64,000 bases of DNA from Caballeronia sp. M1242 (GTDB lineage Bacteria; Pseudomonadota; Gammaproteobacteria; Burkholderiales; Burkholderiaceae), in the NCBI RefSeq assembly GCF_017220215.1, contig NZ_CP071129.1, positions 2,666,001-2,730,000 on the forward strand. Reading direction: 5' to 3'. Under the pieces are notes generated by a model, which ran no database searches, was not told where the DNA came from, and was given only the letters and a program-made list of their open reading frames with translations. Each line of letters begins with the position of its first letter. The first letter of the stretch is position 1. This document shows positions 53,870 to 63,836 of this stretch, one piece after another. Position numbers and translations under genes: made by a program.

Positions 53870-55633
53870 ATGGAAACGCCCAACAACTCATTGATCACGC
53901 CCGACGCCAGAATGGGCCTGGCGGGTGCGCAGCCGGGCGCGGCAGGCGCGCCTGCGGCGGGCGCGGGCCTTTCCGCCGGCGGTTTCGCGCAGCGGGTGCC
54001 AATGCTTTCGCAGTTTCGCTCGAACCCGCGCGTGCCGCTGATCGTCGCCGTCGCGATTCTGGCGATGGTCGTCGCCGGTCTCGTGATGTGGTCGCGCCAG
54101 CCGGACTATCGCGTGCTGTTCAGCAATCTGTCGGATCGCGACGGCGGCGCGATCGTGACCGCGCTTCAGCAGGGCAACATTCCCTACAAGCTGTCCGACG
54201 GCGGCGGCGCCATTCTCGTGCCGGCCGAGCAGGTTCACGAAACGCGTCTGCGTCTCGCGAGCCAGGGCTTGCCGAAGAACGGCTCGGTCGGCTTCGAACT
54301 GATGGACAACCAGAAGTTCGGCATCAGCCAGTTCGCCGAGCAGATCAACTACCAGCGCGCGCTCGAAGGCGAGCTGGAGCGCACCATCGGTTCGATTTCG
54401 TCGGTGAAGTCGGCGCGCGTGCATCTCGCCATTCCGAAGCCGAGCGTGTTCGTGCGCGACAAGGAACTGCCGACCGCTTCCGTGATGGTGAACCTTTACC
54501 CCGGCCGCGTGCTCGACGAAGGCCAAGTGCTCGCGATCGCGCACATGGTGGCCTCGGGCGTGCCGGACATGCCGGTCAAGAACGTGAATATCGTCGATCA
54601 GGACGGCAACCTGCTCACGAGCCAGAGCGCCGTCAACGGTCTCGACGCGTCGCAACTGAAGTACGTGCAGCAGATCGAGCACAACACGCAAAAGCGCATC
54701 GACGCGATTCTGTCGCCGCTCTTCGGCGCGGGCAATGCGCGTTCGCAGGTGAGCGCCGACATCGACTTCTCGAAGCTCGAACAGACCGCAGAAAGCTACG
54801 GCCCGAACGCCAACCCGCAGAACACGGCGATCCGCAGCCAGCAGTCGAGCGAATCGAGCGAAACGTCGGGCAGCGGCGCCTCGGGCGTGCCGGGCGCGCT
54901 CTCGAACCAGCCGCCGCAGCCGGCGTCCGCGCCGATCGACGCCGCCGCGTCGGGCACGACCGCGACGCGTTCCACGCCGACCAATCTGCGCAAGGACACG
55001 ACGACGAACTACGAAGTGGATCGCACCGTGCGCCACTACGAGCAGGCGACGGGCGGCATCAAGCGTCTGTCCGTGGCGGTGGTCGTCAACTACGAGCGCC
55101 AGGTCGATGCGAAGGGCAACGTCACGATGAAGCCGCTCGCCGCCGACAAGCTCGCGCAAGTGCAGCAGCTCGTGAAGGACGCGATGGGCTTCGACGAGAA
55201 GCGCGGCGATTCGGTCAACGTGGTGAATAGCGCGTTCTCGTCGGACGCGGACCTGACGCCTGCGGTGCCCTGGTGGCGCACGCCGGACATGATTGCGCGC
55301 GGCATCTCGCTCGCGAAGTACGTGGGTATCGGCATCGTCGCGCTGTTCCTCTACTTCAGCATGGTGAAGCCGGCAATGCGCCGCGCGTTCCCGCCGCCGC
55401 CGGAAGAAGCGCCCGCGCTCGCCGCAGCCGACGAACTCTCGCTGCTGGACGGTCCCACGCTTGGCGGCGAAGCGAAGCAGGACGAAGACAAGGATGCCGA
55501 GGTCAGCCTCCTCGGTCATGAAAGCAACAAGGCCAAATTCGATCGAAATCTCGACTACGCGCGAATGGTCGCGCGCCAGGACCCGAGAATCGTTGCGACG
55601 GTCGTGAAGAACTGGGTGTCCGATGAACGCTGA
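53870..55633 (+). CDS. fliF: Flagellar M-ring protein FliF
   Basis: 587 residues from ATG 53870 (METPNNSLITPDAR). The first helix is VPLIVAVAILAMVVAGLVMW. The ring-building region has YRVLFSNLSDRDGGAIVTAL, NYQRALEGELERTIGSISSV and ARVHLAIPKPSVFVRDKE. The second helix is YVGIGIVALFLYFSMV. The C-terminus (VARQDPRIVATVVKNWV) binds FliG. It overlaps fliG by 11 bases. It opens the plus-strand fliFGHIJK unit. Confidence 0.97.
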   Translation: METPNNSLITPDARMGLAGAQPGAAGAPAAGAGLSAGGFAQRVPMLSQFRSNPRVPLIVAVAILAMVVAGLVMWSRQPDYRVLFSNLSDRDGGAIVTALQQGNIPYKLSDGGGAILVPAEQVHETRLRLASQGLPKNGSVGFELMDNQKFGISQFAEQINYQRALEGELERTIGSISSVKSARVHLAIPKPSVFVRDKELPTASVMVNLYPGRVLDEGQVLAIAHMVASGVPDMPVKNVNIVDQDGNLLTSQSAVNGLDASQLKYVQQIEHNTQKRIDAILSPLFGAGNARSQVSADIDFSKLEQTAESYGPNANPQNTAIRSQQSSESSETSGSGASGVPGALSNQPPQPASAPIDAAASGTTATRSTPTNLRKDTTTNYEVDRTVRHYEQATGGIKRLSVAVVVNYERQVDAKGNVTMKPLAADKLAQVQQLVKDAMGFDEKRGDSVNVVNSAFSSDADLTPAVPWWRTPDMIARGISLAKYVGIGIVALFLYFSMVKPAMRRAFPPPPEEAPALAAADELSLLDGPTLGGEAKQDEDKDAEVSLLGHESNKAKFDRNLDYARMVARQDPRIVATVVKNWVSDER

Positions 55634-56618
55634 AGGTCTCAATAAAGCCGCGCTCCTCCTGATGTCGATCGGAGAGGAAGAAGCCGCCGAAGTTTTCAAG
55701 TATCTCGCCCCGCGCGAGGTGCAGAAGATCGGCGCCACGATGGCGGCGCTCAAGAACGTGACGCGCGAGCAGCTCGACAACGTGCTGACCGAATTCGTCG
55801 GCGAAGCCGAAAAGCACACGGCGCTTTCGCTGGATTCGAGCGAGTACATTCGCTCGGTGCTGACGAAGGCGCTCGGCGAGACGAAAGCCGGCGCGCTCAT
55901 CGACCGCATTCTGCAAGGCAGCGATACGAGCGGTATCGAAGGCCTCAAGTGGATGGACTCGGGCGCGGTCGCGGAACTCATCAAGAACGAGCATCCGCAG
56001 ATCATCGCGACGATTCTCGTGCACCTGGATCGCGATCAGGCGTCGGAAATCGTGTCGCTGCTGAACGACCGCCTGCGCAACGACGTGCTTCTGCGCATTG
56101 CGACGCTCGACGGCATTCAGCCGGCCGCGCTGCGCGAACTCGACGACGTGCTCACGACGCTGCTTTCCGGCAGCGACAACCTGAAGCGCGCGCCGATGGG
56201 CGGCATTCGCACGGCGGCGGAGATTCTCAACTTCATGTCGAGCAATCACGAAGAAGGCGTGCTCTCGAACGTGCGCGAGTACGACGCGGAACTGGCGCAG
56301 AAGATCATCGACCAGATGTTCGTGTTCGAAAACCTGCTCGACCTGGAAGACCGCGCGATCCAGTTGCTGCTGAAGGAAGTGGAGTCGGAAACGCTGATCG
56401 TGTCGCTGAAGGGCGCGCAGCCCGGGCTGCGTCAGAAGTTCCTCTCGAACATGTCGCAGCGCGCGGCCGAACTGCTCGCCGAAGACCTCGATTCGCGCGG
56501 TCCGGTGCGCGTGTCGGAAGTCGAGCAGCAACAGCGCAAGATTTTGCAGATCGTCCGCAATCTGGCGGAAAACGGCCAGATTCAGCTAGGCGGCAAGGCG
56601 GAGGACGCGTATGTCTGA
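55623..56618 (+). CDS. fliG: Flagellar motor switch protein FliG
   Basis: 331 residues, the same as E. coli. It has GLNKAALLLMSIGEEEAAEV, the EHPQIIATILVHL motif and the C-terminal torque helix region LKGAQPGLRQKFLSNMSQRAAELLAEDLDSR (residues 259-289), with its alternating charges. It transmits torque from MotAB. It overlaps both fliF and fliH. Confidence 0.98.
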   Translation: MNAEGLNKAALLLMSIGEEEAAEVFKYLAPREVQKIGATMAALKNVTREQLDNVLTEFVGEAEKHTALSLDSSEYIRSVLTKALGETKAGALIDRILQGSDTSGIEGLKWMDSGAVAELIKNEHPQIIATILVHLDRDQASEIVSLLNDRLRNDVLLRIATLDGIQPAALRELDDVLTTLLSGSDNLKRAPMGGIRTAAEILNFMSSNHEEGVLSNVREYDAELAQKIIDQMFVFENLLDLEDRAIQLLLKEVESETLIVSLKGAQPGLRQKFLSNMSQRAAELLAEDLDSRGPVRVSEVEQQQRKILQIVRNLAENGQIQLGGKAEDAYV

Positions 56619-57291
56619 CGCCGCCACCCAGAACCGGGGCGAGAAGGCGCCCGTCTCCGCGTATCAACGCTGGGAGATGGCGTCGTTCGATCCCGTCACC
56701 GTCGACAACAGCGCGGCGGAACAGGCGGCGCTCGAAGCGCATCTGCGCCGCATCGAAGAAGACGCGCACGCGCACGGCGTCGCCAAGGGGCACGTCGCCG
56801 GTCAGGCGCTCGGCTATCAGGCGGGCTTCGAGCAAGGTCACGCGAAGGGTTTCGAGGACGGCCGCAAGGAAGCGCTCGCGCAGGCCGCGCAACTCGCGCA
56901 GATCGCCGATGCGTTCAAGACCGCGCTTCAGGCCGCCGACGCCGCCATCGCGGAAACGCTGGCCGGGCTGGCCGTCGATATCGCGCAGCAGGTCGTGCGT
57001 CAGCATCTGGCGCTCGATCCGACCGCGCTCGTCGCCGTCGCCCGTGAAGTGATCGCCGCCGAGCCGGAACTGTCGGGCGCGCCGACGCTGATCGTGAGCC
57101 CGGCGGACTTGCCGATCGTCGATTCGTATCTGAAGGATGAACTGGAATTGGCGGGCTGGACGGTGCGTCCGGACCCGGCCATCGAACGCGGCGGCTGCAA
57201 AGCGCACGCCGCGACCGGCGAAATCGACGCGACCAACGCGTCGCGCTGGGAACGCGTCGCTGCCGCGCTCGGGAGGAACAAGCCGTGGTGA
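56611..57291 (+). CDS. fliH: Flagellar assembly protein FliH
   Basis: 226 residues. Glycine-rich GxxxG-type stretches ([32 protein letters not shown], residues 50-81) are typical of FliH. The C-terminal part has [14 protein letters not shown] and [20 protein letters not shown]. It holds the FliI ATPase and delivers it to the export gate. It overlaps fliI. Confidence 0.93.
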   Translation: MSDAATQNRGEKAPVSAYQRWEMASFDPVTVDNSAAEQAALEAHLRRIEEDAHAHGVAKGHVAGQALGYQAGFEQGHAKGFEDGRKEALAQAAQLAQIADAFKTALQAADAAIAETLAGLAVDIAQQVVRQHLALDPTALVAVAREVIAAEPELSGAPTLIVSPADLPIVDSYLKDELELAGWTVRPDPAIERGGCKAHAATGEIDATNASRWERVAAALGRNKPW

Positions 57292-58811
57292 ACCATCGCA
57301 TCACGCAGGACGGGCTGTCCGCGCTGGAACAGGAAATCGCGCGGGCGTCGTTCGGGCCGCTCGCGAGCGAAGAAGCCGCAGGCGACGCCGCGCCGGACGC
57401 GCACGCCGCGCACACCATCGCCGAACTCGCGAAGCTCGCGGGCAATCCGCACATCGACGCGTGGCGCGACAAGCTCGACGCGATGAAGTCGCGCAACGCC
57501 ATCGCCAAGCCGCTGCGTCCGTGCGGGCGCCTCACGCGCGCCGCCGGCCTCGTGCTCGAAGCGGTCGGGCTGAAGATGGGCGTCGGCTCCGAATGCATGA
57601 TCGAACTGCCGCCCGGCAGCGCGATCCCGACGGCGGAAGCCGAAGTCGTCGGCTTCGCGGGCGACAAGCTGTTTCTGATGCCGACCACCGAAATGGGCGG
57701 CCTCTTGCCCGGCGCGCGCGTGTATCCGCTGGAAAGCGCGCCGATCAACGATCCGATGGCGGGCGCGAAGCGTCTGCCGGTCGGCTGGGAAATGCTCGGC
57801 CGCGTGGTCGATGCGTCCGGCCGTCCGCTCGACGGGCTCGGCCCGCTCGGCGCGAAGGTCGATGCGCCGCTCGCCGCGCCGGTCATCAACCCGCTGAATC
57901 GCGAGCCGATTCACAAGGTGCTCGACGTGGGCGTGCGCGCGATCAACTCGCTGCTCACGGTCGGGCGCGGACAGCGCATGGGCTTGTTCGCGGGTTCCGG
58001 CGTCGGTAAGTCGGTGCTGCTCGGCACGATGGCGCGCTATACGAGCGCGGAAGTGATCGTGATCGGGCTGATCGGCGAACGTGGCCGCGAAGTGAAGGAG
58101 TTCATCGAACAGATTCTGGGCGAGGACGGTCTCGCGCGCTCGGTCGTCGTGGCCGCGCCTGCGGACGTGTCGCCGGTGCTGCGGATGCAGGCCGCCGCGT
58201 ACACGACTTCGCTCGCCGAATATTTCCGCGATCAGGGCAAGCACGTGCTGATGCTGATGGATTCGCTCACGCGCTACGCGATGGCACAGCGCGAGATCGC
58301 GCTCGCGATCGGCGAGCCGCCTGCGACCAAGGGCTATCCGCCTTCGGTGTTCGCCAAGCTGCCGGCGCTCGTCGAGCGTACCGGCAACGGGCCGGAAGGC
58401 GGCGGTTCCATCACGGCGTTCTATACGGTGCTGACCGAAGGCGACGACCAGCAAGACCCGATCGCCGACTCGGCGCGGGCCATTCTGGACGGCCATATCG
58501 TGCTGAACCGGTCGCTGGCGGAGGCGGGGCATTACCCGGCCATCGACATCGAGCAGTCCATCAGCCGCGCGATGACTTCGCTCATCGACGACAAGCATCT
58601 CGAACGCGTGCGTCTTTTCAAGCAGATGCTGTCGCGCTACCAACGCAACCGCGATCTCATCAACGTGGGCGCGTATTCGAGCGGCCGCGACGCGCTGCTC
58701 GACCGCGCGATCGCGCTGTATCCGCGGATGGAGTCGTTTTTACAGCAAGGTTTTCGTGAGCAGGCAAATTTCGAACCGAGTCTTGATTTGTTGCATCAGC
58801 TTTTCGACTAG
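57285..58811 (+). CDS. fliI: Flagellum-specific ATPase FliI
   Basis: 508 residues from GTG 57285 or 57288, behind GGGAGGAACA. Walker A GSGVGKS is at 237-243. [12 protein letters not shown] and [17 protein letters not shown] lie in the catalytic core, with [17 protein letters not shown]. It powers or primes flagellar protein export. It is about 50 residues longer at the N-terminus than E. coli FliI (457). Confidence 0.97.
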   Translation: MVNHRITQDGLSALEQEIARASFGPLASEEAAGDAAPDAHAAHTIAELAKLAGNPHIDAWRDKLDAMKSRNAIAKPLRPCGRLTRAAGLVLEAVGLKMGVGSECMIELPPGSAIPTAEAEVVGFAGDKLFLMPTTEMGGLLPGARVYPLESAPINDPMAGAKRLPVGWEMLGRVVDASGRPLDGLGPLGAKVDAPLAAPVINPLNREPIHKVLDVGVRAINSLLTVGRGQRMGLFAGSGVGKSVLLGTMARYTSAEVIVIGLIGERGREVKEFIEQILGEDGLARSVVVAAPADVSPVLRMQAAAYTTSLAEYFRDQGKHVLMLMDSLTRYAMAQREIALAIGEPPATKGYPPSVFAKLPALVERTGNGPEGGGSITAFYTVLTEGDDQQDPIADSARAILDGHIVLNRSLAEAGHYPAIDIEQSISRAMTSLIDDKHLERVRLFKQMLSRYQRNRDLINVGAYSSGRDALLDRAIALYPRMESFLQQGFREQANFEPSLDLLHQLFD

Positions 58812-58872
58812 TATTCGAGCCATTCGTCATAAGAACACGTAGAGCCCTGAAGACCACAGGAACCGCCACGTC

Positions 58873-59322
58873 ATGCCCAAGAATCTGCCGATCAACACGC
58901 TCATCGAACTCGCGCAAGAAGAGCTCGACGCCGCCACCAAGAAGCTCGGGAAGTTGCAGCAGGAACGCAACGAGGCCGAGAAACAGCTCGAATCGCTCGT
59001 TGCCTACCGCGACGAGTATCACGCGCGCTTCACGGCATCTGCCCAGCAAGGCACGACGGCGCAGACGCTGCGCAACTTCCAGGCGTTCGTCGATACGCTG
59101 GATTCGGCCATCGCGCAGCAGCGCATGCTGCTCGTGACCGCGGATCAGCGCATCGAGGCGGCAAAGCCGGAGTGGCGGCTCAAGAAGCAGAAGGTCGGCA
59201 GCTACGAGGTGCTGGCTGCACGGGGCGAAGCGGTTCTCGCGCGCAAGGCGGCGCGTGTCGAACAGCGCGAAGCGGACGAGCACGCGGCGAAAGTGCTGCG
59301 CATGCGAGCCGAGCGCGCCTGA
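58873..59322 (+). CDS. fliJ: Flagellar export protein FliJ
   Basis: 149 residues, almost wholly coiled-coil: LIELAQEELDAATKKLGKLQ, LRNFQAFVDTLDSAIAQQRM and a basic C-terminal helix. It is a general chaperone component that links FliI to FlhA. Position after fliI and length fit the family. Confidence 0.92.
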   Translation: MPKNLPINTLIELAQEELDAATKKLGKLQQERNEAEKQLESLVAYRDEYHARFTASAQQGTTAQTLRNFQAFVDTLDSAIAQQRMLLVTADQRIEAAKPEWRLKKQKVGSYEVLAARGEAVLARKAARVEQREADEHAAKVLRMRAERA

Positions 59323-59396
59323 CGGATTTTTAGCGGCGCTGCTGTCATGGCAGCGAGCGCCGCGTGTAGTTCATTACAGGATTTCAGAGGTCGAAC

Positions 59397-60836
59397 ATGT
59401 CCTCCGTTTCAACCATCGGCGCGCTCACGGGCGCGAGCTCGTCGAGCGCATCGACGGCCAAGCGCGCGGCGAGCGCGGGCGTTTCGTTCGGGCAGACGCT
59501 GCAAGGCATCACCGACCGCGCGAACGCGGACGCGCTCGCGGCGAAGGCGCTCACGTCCGGCGACAAGTCGAGCGTGCACGACGCCCCGAAGCCCGACGAC
59601 AGCGCGAACGCCGGCAAGAGCGATGACGCGCAGGCGTCGACATCGGCGGACGCGAGCGGCAAGACCGACGCGACGCACGACGCGCCGAAGCATGCGGACA
59701 AGAGCGACGGCGCGGACGCGTCGAAGCCCGCCGCGAGCGCGAACGCCAACGCGAACGCGAAGCCTGCGAATGCAGCCGATGCCGCTGCGAAAGCGGCCGC
59801 CGAAGCAAAGGCGCGCGCCGACGCCGCCGACCCCGCGAATGCCGATGCCGACGACGCGACGCTCGCCGCGCTCACCGATGCGGCGACTGGCGCGGCCACG
59901 GCGGCATCGACGGACGGCGACGCATCCGCGACCGGCGACGCGAAGAAGAGCACCGACGCGAACTCGGCTCAGGATGCGCTGCAAGCCGCGCTCGCCGCGA
60001 TGAACGGCGCGCAGGCCAATGCGGCCGCTGTGGCTGCGGCGGCGCATGCCGGCGGCAATGCCGCGAACGGCGCGAACGGCGCCAAGGCGACGGACGGGAC
60101 GACGAGCGAAACGCAGGGCGCCTTGCTCGGCGCGGGCGCGAAGGGCGCGCGCGGCATCGCGTTGACGAACGGCGCATCGGGCGATGCGAAGAACGCGGCT
60201 GCGAGCGCGGCGCAGACGAACGCCGCCGCGCTTGCGACGGCGCAGGACGCGCTGACGCCGGCGGCCGACGGCGCGAGCGCTGCGTACAAGCAGTCCGCCG
60301 ATGCGGCCGCGCATGCGGTGGCGTTGCAGGCGGCATCGGCGAATGCGGGGGTGTCGAGCCCGCAAGGCGCGATGACGTCGGCGACGAGCGCGGCGATTGC
60401 GCCGCACGTGGGCGCATCCGGCTGGGACGATGCTTTCAGCCAGAAGGTCGTGTTCGTGTCGAAGTCGGATCAGCAGAGCGCGGAACTCACGTTGAACCCG
60501 AAGGATCTCGGGCCGCTGCAGGTGACGCTTCAGGTCGCCGACAATCATGCGCATGCGCTGTTCGTGTCGCAGCATGCGCAGGTTCGTGAGGCGGTGGAAG
60601 CTGCCATGCCGAAGCTTCGCGAGGCGATGGAAGCCAATGGCATCAGTCTTGGGAGCACGAGTGTCTCGGATGGGTCGGCGTTTGGGCGTCAGTCCCAGGG
60701 GGATGGTCAGGGCGGAGGTTCTTCTTCGTCTCGCGGAGGGCGGGGTGTTGGCGGTGGCGGTCTTGAGGCCGCTGGCGGCGGGGCCGTTGCCGCGGTCGTG
60801 CGGCGGACCGTGGGGCTTGTGGATACTTTTGCTTAA
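59397..60836 (+). CDS. fliK: Flagellar hook-length control protein FliK
   Basis: 479 residues. The N-terminal 330 residues are very rich in Ala, Asp, Asn and Gly, as expected for the disordered ruler part. The C-terminal core has FVSKSDQQSAELTLNPKDLGPLQVTLQVADNHAHALFVSQ (in residues 360-400) and REAVEAAMPKLREAMEANGI. It is secreted and switches export from hook to filament. Codons shift towards T-rich in the last 50 residues (Gly/Ser-rich tail), next to the repeat block that separates it from fliL. Confidence 0.92.
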   Translation: MSSVSTIGALTGASSSSASTAKRAASAGVSFGQTLQGITDRANADALAAKALTSGDKSSVHDAPKPDDSANAGKSDDAQASTSADASGKTDATHDAPKHADKSDGADASKPAASANANANAKPANAADAAAKAAAEAKARADAADPANADADDATLAALTDAATGAATAASTDGDASATGDAKKSTDANSAQDALQAALAAMNGAQANAAAVAAAAHAGGNAANGANGAKATDGTTSETQGALLGAGAKGARGIALTNGASGDAKNAAASAAQTNAAALATAQDALTPAADGASAAYKQSADAAAHAVALQAASANAGVSSPQGAMTSATSAAIAPHVGASGWDDAFSQKVVFVSKSDQQSAELTLNPKDLGPLQVTLQVADNHAHALFVSQHAQVREAVEAAMPKLREAMEANGISLGSTSVSDGSAFGRQSQGDGQGGGSSSSRGGRGVGGGGLEAAGGGAVAAVVRRTVGLVDTFA

Positions 60837-60920
60837 GGGCTTCTCTTTCCCCAATGGGCGTTGCTTTGGCTTCGGTCTTTGGCGTTGTCCTGCTCTGAAG
60901 CGGTCCGCTTTCTTTCGTTC

Positions 60921-61158
60921 GTGAAACTTGTATTCGTGTCGGTCTATTGGCGTTGCCCCTCCCCGGGGCGGGGGTCACTTTCTTTGCTGCTGCAAAGAAA
61001 GTGACCAAAGAAAGCAGCTTTTTTCGCCCGCGGTTTTGAATGAAGGTGCACTCCGCAGAAAAGCATTGGCACTTAGCTTGAATCAGCCCTGAATCACCCT
61101 CCACGCCCACTGACCGCCACGTCCCCCGAGCCCCTGGGCTCGATAAACCCAGTGGGGC
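60921..61158 (+). repeat. Dispersed repeat element, copy C
   Basis: About 238 bp in the same orientation as copy A: GTGAAACTTGTATTCGTGTC, CCCCTCCCCGGGGCGGGGGT, the CTTTCTTTGCTGCTGCAAAG palindrome and GAGCCCCTGGGCTC with AAACCCAGTGGGG. The hairpin loop and stem changes in this last part are compensatory. It begins 84 bp after the fliK stop. Confidence 0.9.
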
Positions 61159-61324
61159 GCTTCGTACCACTGCCAATAATTTCCCGAACCTTCGGCTTCG
61201 GCACGGCCGTCCGGGGCGCAGGCGCCACGACGCGCGGCGCCTGTGCCCGCGCCCGTCGTTAATGACGTGCTTCTGGCACATCCGGTTGCACGTCGTTGAT
61301 TGGCTCGGCTTGACCTGGCTTGAT
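61159..61324. other. Spacer between repeat copy C and TTGGC microsatellite
   Basis: 166 bp without a gene. It holds a GC-rich inverted pair (GGCGCAGGCGCC, CGCGGCGCCTGTGCC) and imperfect TTGGC-like words leading into the pure tract. Confidence 0.4.
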
Positions 61325-61379
61325 TTGGCTTGGCTTGGCTTGGCTTGGCTTGGCTTGGCTTGGCTTGGCTTGGCTTGGC
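61325..61379 (+). repeat. Pentanucleotide microsatellite (TTGGC)x11
   Basis: Eleven perfect copies of TTGGC lie in a row, preceded by degenerate copies (TTGGCTCGGCTTGACCTGGC). Five is not a multiple of three, so any frame through it would shift with each unit lost or gained. The open frame across it would read LGLAW repeats and has no other coding sign. Confidence 0.95.
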
Positions 61380-61406
61380 ACGAGATTATTTCTGAGTGGA
61401 GCCGTT

Positions 61407-61686
61407 GTGTCCTATTGGTTTTATCGAGCCAAGGGGCTCGGAGGACGTGGCGCTCAGCGGGCGCGGAAGGTGATTCAGGGTTGGTTCAAGCTGAGGGCCA
61501 ATGCTTTCTGCGGAGTGGCCACGCTCTCGCTGCTGCGGGCCAGAAAGAAGCTGCTTTCTTTGGTTACTTTCTTTGCATGGGACCAGAGTACGGCGCTAAA
61601 GCGCCTACTCTGGTCGACAGCCAAGAAAGTGACCCCCGCCCCGGGGAGGGGCAACGCTAATAGACCGACACGAATACAAGTTACAC
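61407..61686 (-). repeat. Dispersed repeat element, copy D (inverted, with nested hairpin)
   Basis: About 280 bp, reverse orientation to copy C. It matches copy B except that the loop of the TTTCTTTG palindrome is replaced by GACCAGAGTA-C-GGCGC-TAAA-GCGCC-TACTCTGGTC (61581-61615), itself a long hairpin. Copies C and D face each other around a 248-bp spacer. Confidence 0.9.
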
Positions 61687-61882
61687 GAACGAAGAAAGAA
61701 AGAACGAGCGCCCCAACCATTACGGCGCAAAAACCGCGAACGGCACCCTCGCGAAACGGGCAACCGCAAAAGCCCGCCCCCGCCCGAGAACCCCAAAAAG
61801 GCACCAAAAACCCCCTCTGTTCGACCCATCACGACAAGCCGCGATAGCGAACAATTCAACCTATCGAAAGAGGCACGCATTC

Positions 61883-62374
61883 ATGGCTACCACTACTGCA
61901 AACCAGCAACCCATCGTTCCCGCGAAGAGCGGCAAGCTCAAGCGCATTCTGATCATCGCCATCGGGGCGATCGTTCTGCTCGGCGCAGGCGCCGGCGGCG
62001 CCTACTTCGTGGTCGGCAAGTCCGCGCACGGCCCCGCGAAGCCCGCGCCGCTGCCGCCGCCCGTGTTCTTCCCGCTCGAGTCGCTGACAGTCAACCTGCA
62101 AGCCGACGACGGCATCATGCATTACCTGCGCGTCGGCCTCACGCTCAAGCTCAAGGACGAGAAAGGCCAAGCCGCGCTCACCGAACGCATGCCGGAAATC
62201 CGCAGCCGCATCCTGCTGCTGCTCTCCGCCAAACATCCGGACGACCTCGCGGGCATCGACGGCAAACGCAAGCTCGCCGACGAACTGCGCGCAACCGTCG
62301 AAGCCGCCGCCAGCACGCCCGAGCAACCGGCGCACATCCAGGAAGTGCTCTTTACTGAATTCGTCGTTCAGTAA
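61883..62374 (+). CDS. fliL: Flagellar basal body protein FliL
   Basis: 163 residues. One helix near residues 16-38 (LKRILIIAIGAIVLLGAGAGGAYF) is followed by a periplasmic domain with FFPLESLTVNLQADDGIMHY, RMPEIRSRILLLLSAKHPDDL and a C-terminal VLFTEFVVQ. It surrounds the stator and supports motor torque. ATG 61883 has GAAAGAGG 8 bases upstream. It starts the fliLMNO unit, set off from fliK by about 1 kb of repeats. Confidence 0.95.
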   Translation: MATTTANQQPIVPAKSGKLKRILIIAIGAIVLLGAGAGGAYFVVGKSAHGPAKPAPLPPPVFFPLESLTVNLQADDGIMHYLRVGLTLKLKDEKGQAALTERMPEIRSRILLLLSAKHPDDLAGIDGKRKLADELRATVEAAASTPEQPAHIQEVLFTEFVVQ

Positions 62375-62407
62375 GCGCCCGGCACCCAATCAAGGAACGA
62401 GAGAGTC

Positions 62408-63409
62408 ATGGGCCACGAAGAGTTCATGTCGCAAGAGGAGGTCGATGCCCTCCTCAAGGGCGTCACCGGCGAGATCGACCAGGTCTCCGACGAAAACAAG
62501 CCAGCCGGCGTGCGTCCGTACAACATCGCGACGCAGGAACGCATCGTCCGCGGCCGGATGCCCGGCCTCGAAATCATCAACGACCGCTTCGCGCGCCTCA
62601 TGCGCGTGGGCATCTTCAACTTCATGCGGCGTTCGGCGGAAATCTCCGTCGGCCCGGTGAAGGTGCAGAAGTACAGCGAATTCACGCGCAATCTGCCGAT
62701 CCCGACCAACCTCAACCTGGTCCATGTGAAGCCTCTGCGCGGCACGTCGCTGTTCGTGTTCGATCCGAACCTCGTGTTCTTCGTCGTGGATAACCTCTTC
62801 GGCGGCGACGGGCGGTTTCATACGCGCGTCGAAGGCCGCGAGTTCACGCAGACCGAGCAGCGCATCATCCACAAGCTGCTGAACCTCGTGTTCGAGCATT
62901 ACGCGGCCTCGTGGCGCAGCGTGCGCCCGCTCCAGTTCGAGTACATGCGCTCGGAGATGCACACGCAGTTCGCCAACGTCGCGACGCCGAACGAAATCGT
63001 CATCGTGACGCAGTTCACCATCGAGTTCGGTTCCATCGGCGGAACGCTGCACATCTGCTTCCCGTACTCGATGATCGAGCCGATCCGCGACGTGCTCTCC
63101 TCGCCGATTCAGGGCGAAGCGCTCGAAGTGGACCGCCGCTGGGTGCGTGTGCTCTCGCAGCAGGTGCAGTCGGCCGAAGTGGAACTGACGGTGGATCTCG
63201 CCGAGATTCGCTCGTCGTTCGCGAAGCTGCTCAACATGCGCGCGGGCGATGTCTTGCCGATCGACATTCCCGAGCAGGTCGTCGCGAAAGTGGACGGCGT
63301 GCCGGTGATGGAATGCGGTTACGGAATTTTCAATGGTCAATATGCGCTGCGTGTCCAGAACATGATCAGCAGCGCCAGCGATTCGACGAAGGAAGGTAGT
63401 TATGAGTGA
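62408..63409 (+). CDS. fliM: Flagellar motor switch protein FliM
   Basis: 333 residues. The N-terminal MSQEEVDALLKGVTGE (residues 8-23) is the CheY-P-binding segment. GRMPGLEIINDRFARLMRVG, LVHVKPLRGTSLFVFDPNLV and the C-terminal SpoA-like domain (VLPIDIPEQVVAKVDGVPVM) follow. It overlaps fliN by 8 bases. Confidence 0.98.
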   Translation: MGHEEFMSQEEVDALLKGVTGEIDQVSDENKPAGVRPYNIATQERIVRGRMPGLEIINDRFARLMRVGIFNFMRRSAEISVGPVKVQKYSEFTRNLPIPTNLNLVHVKPLRGTSLFVFDPNLVFFVVDNLFGGDGRFHTRVEGREFTQTEQRIIHKLLNLVFEHYAASWRSVRPLQFEYMRSEMHTQFANVATPNEIVIVTQFTIEFGSIGGTLHICFPYSMIEPIRDVLSSPIQGEALEVDRRWVRVLSQQVQSAEVELTVDLAEIRSSFAKLLNMRAGDVLPIDIPEQVVAKVDGVPVMECGYGIFNGQYALRVQNMISSASDSTKEGSYE

Positions 63410-63836
63410 TCTGATGCAGGAAGGCACCCAGCCCGGCGCGACCGACATGAAAGACGAAGAACTCTCGATGGACGATTGGGCGAGCGCGCTTGCCGAACAG
63501 AACGGCAACGAAGCGCCGGTCGCATCGGCGGGCGTGTTTCAGCCGCTGTCGAAGGCCGCGGCGCCCTCGACGCGCAACGACATCGACATGATTCTCGACA
63601 TCCCCGTGCAGATGACGGTGGAACTCGGGCGCACGAAGATCGCGATCCGCAACCTGCTGCAACTGGCGCAGGGCTCGGTCGTGGAACTGGACGGCCTCGC
63701 AGGCGAGCCGATGGACGTGCTCGTGAATGGCTGTCTGATCGCGCAGGGCGAAGTGGTGGTCGTGAACGACAAGTTCGGCATTCGCCTGACGGACATCATC
63801 ACGCCGTCCGAACGTATCCGGAAGCTGAATCGATGA
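63402..63836 (+). CDS. fliN: Flagellar motor switch protein FliN
   Basis: 144 residues. A variable acidic N-terminus is followed by the SpoA domain MILDIPVQMTVELGRTKIAI, LLQLAQGSVVELDGLAGEP and VVVNDKFGIRLTDIITPSER. It forms the C-ring base with FliM. The stop overlaps fliO as ATGA. Confidence 0.97.
   Translation: MSDLMQEGTQPGATDMKDEELSMDDWASALAEQNGNEAPVASAGVFQPLSKAAAPSTRNDIDMILDIPVQMTVELGRTKIAIRNLLQLAQGSVVELDGLAGEPMDVLVNGCLIAQGEVVVVNDKFGIRLTDIITPSERIRKLNR

Noticed and set aside
53888..56005. 705-codon open frame antisense to fliF and fliG
   Set aside because: Same cause. Both strands cannot be coding here, and FliF/FliG are certain.
61262..61660. Open frame with LGLAW repeats through the TTGGC tract
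   Set aside because: The frame depends on exact repeat number and runs into repeat copy D. No ribosome site.
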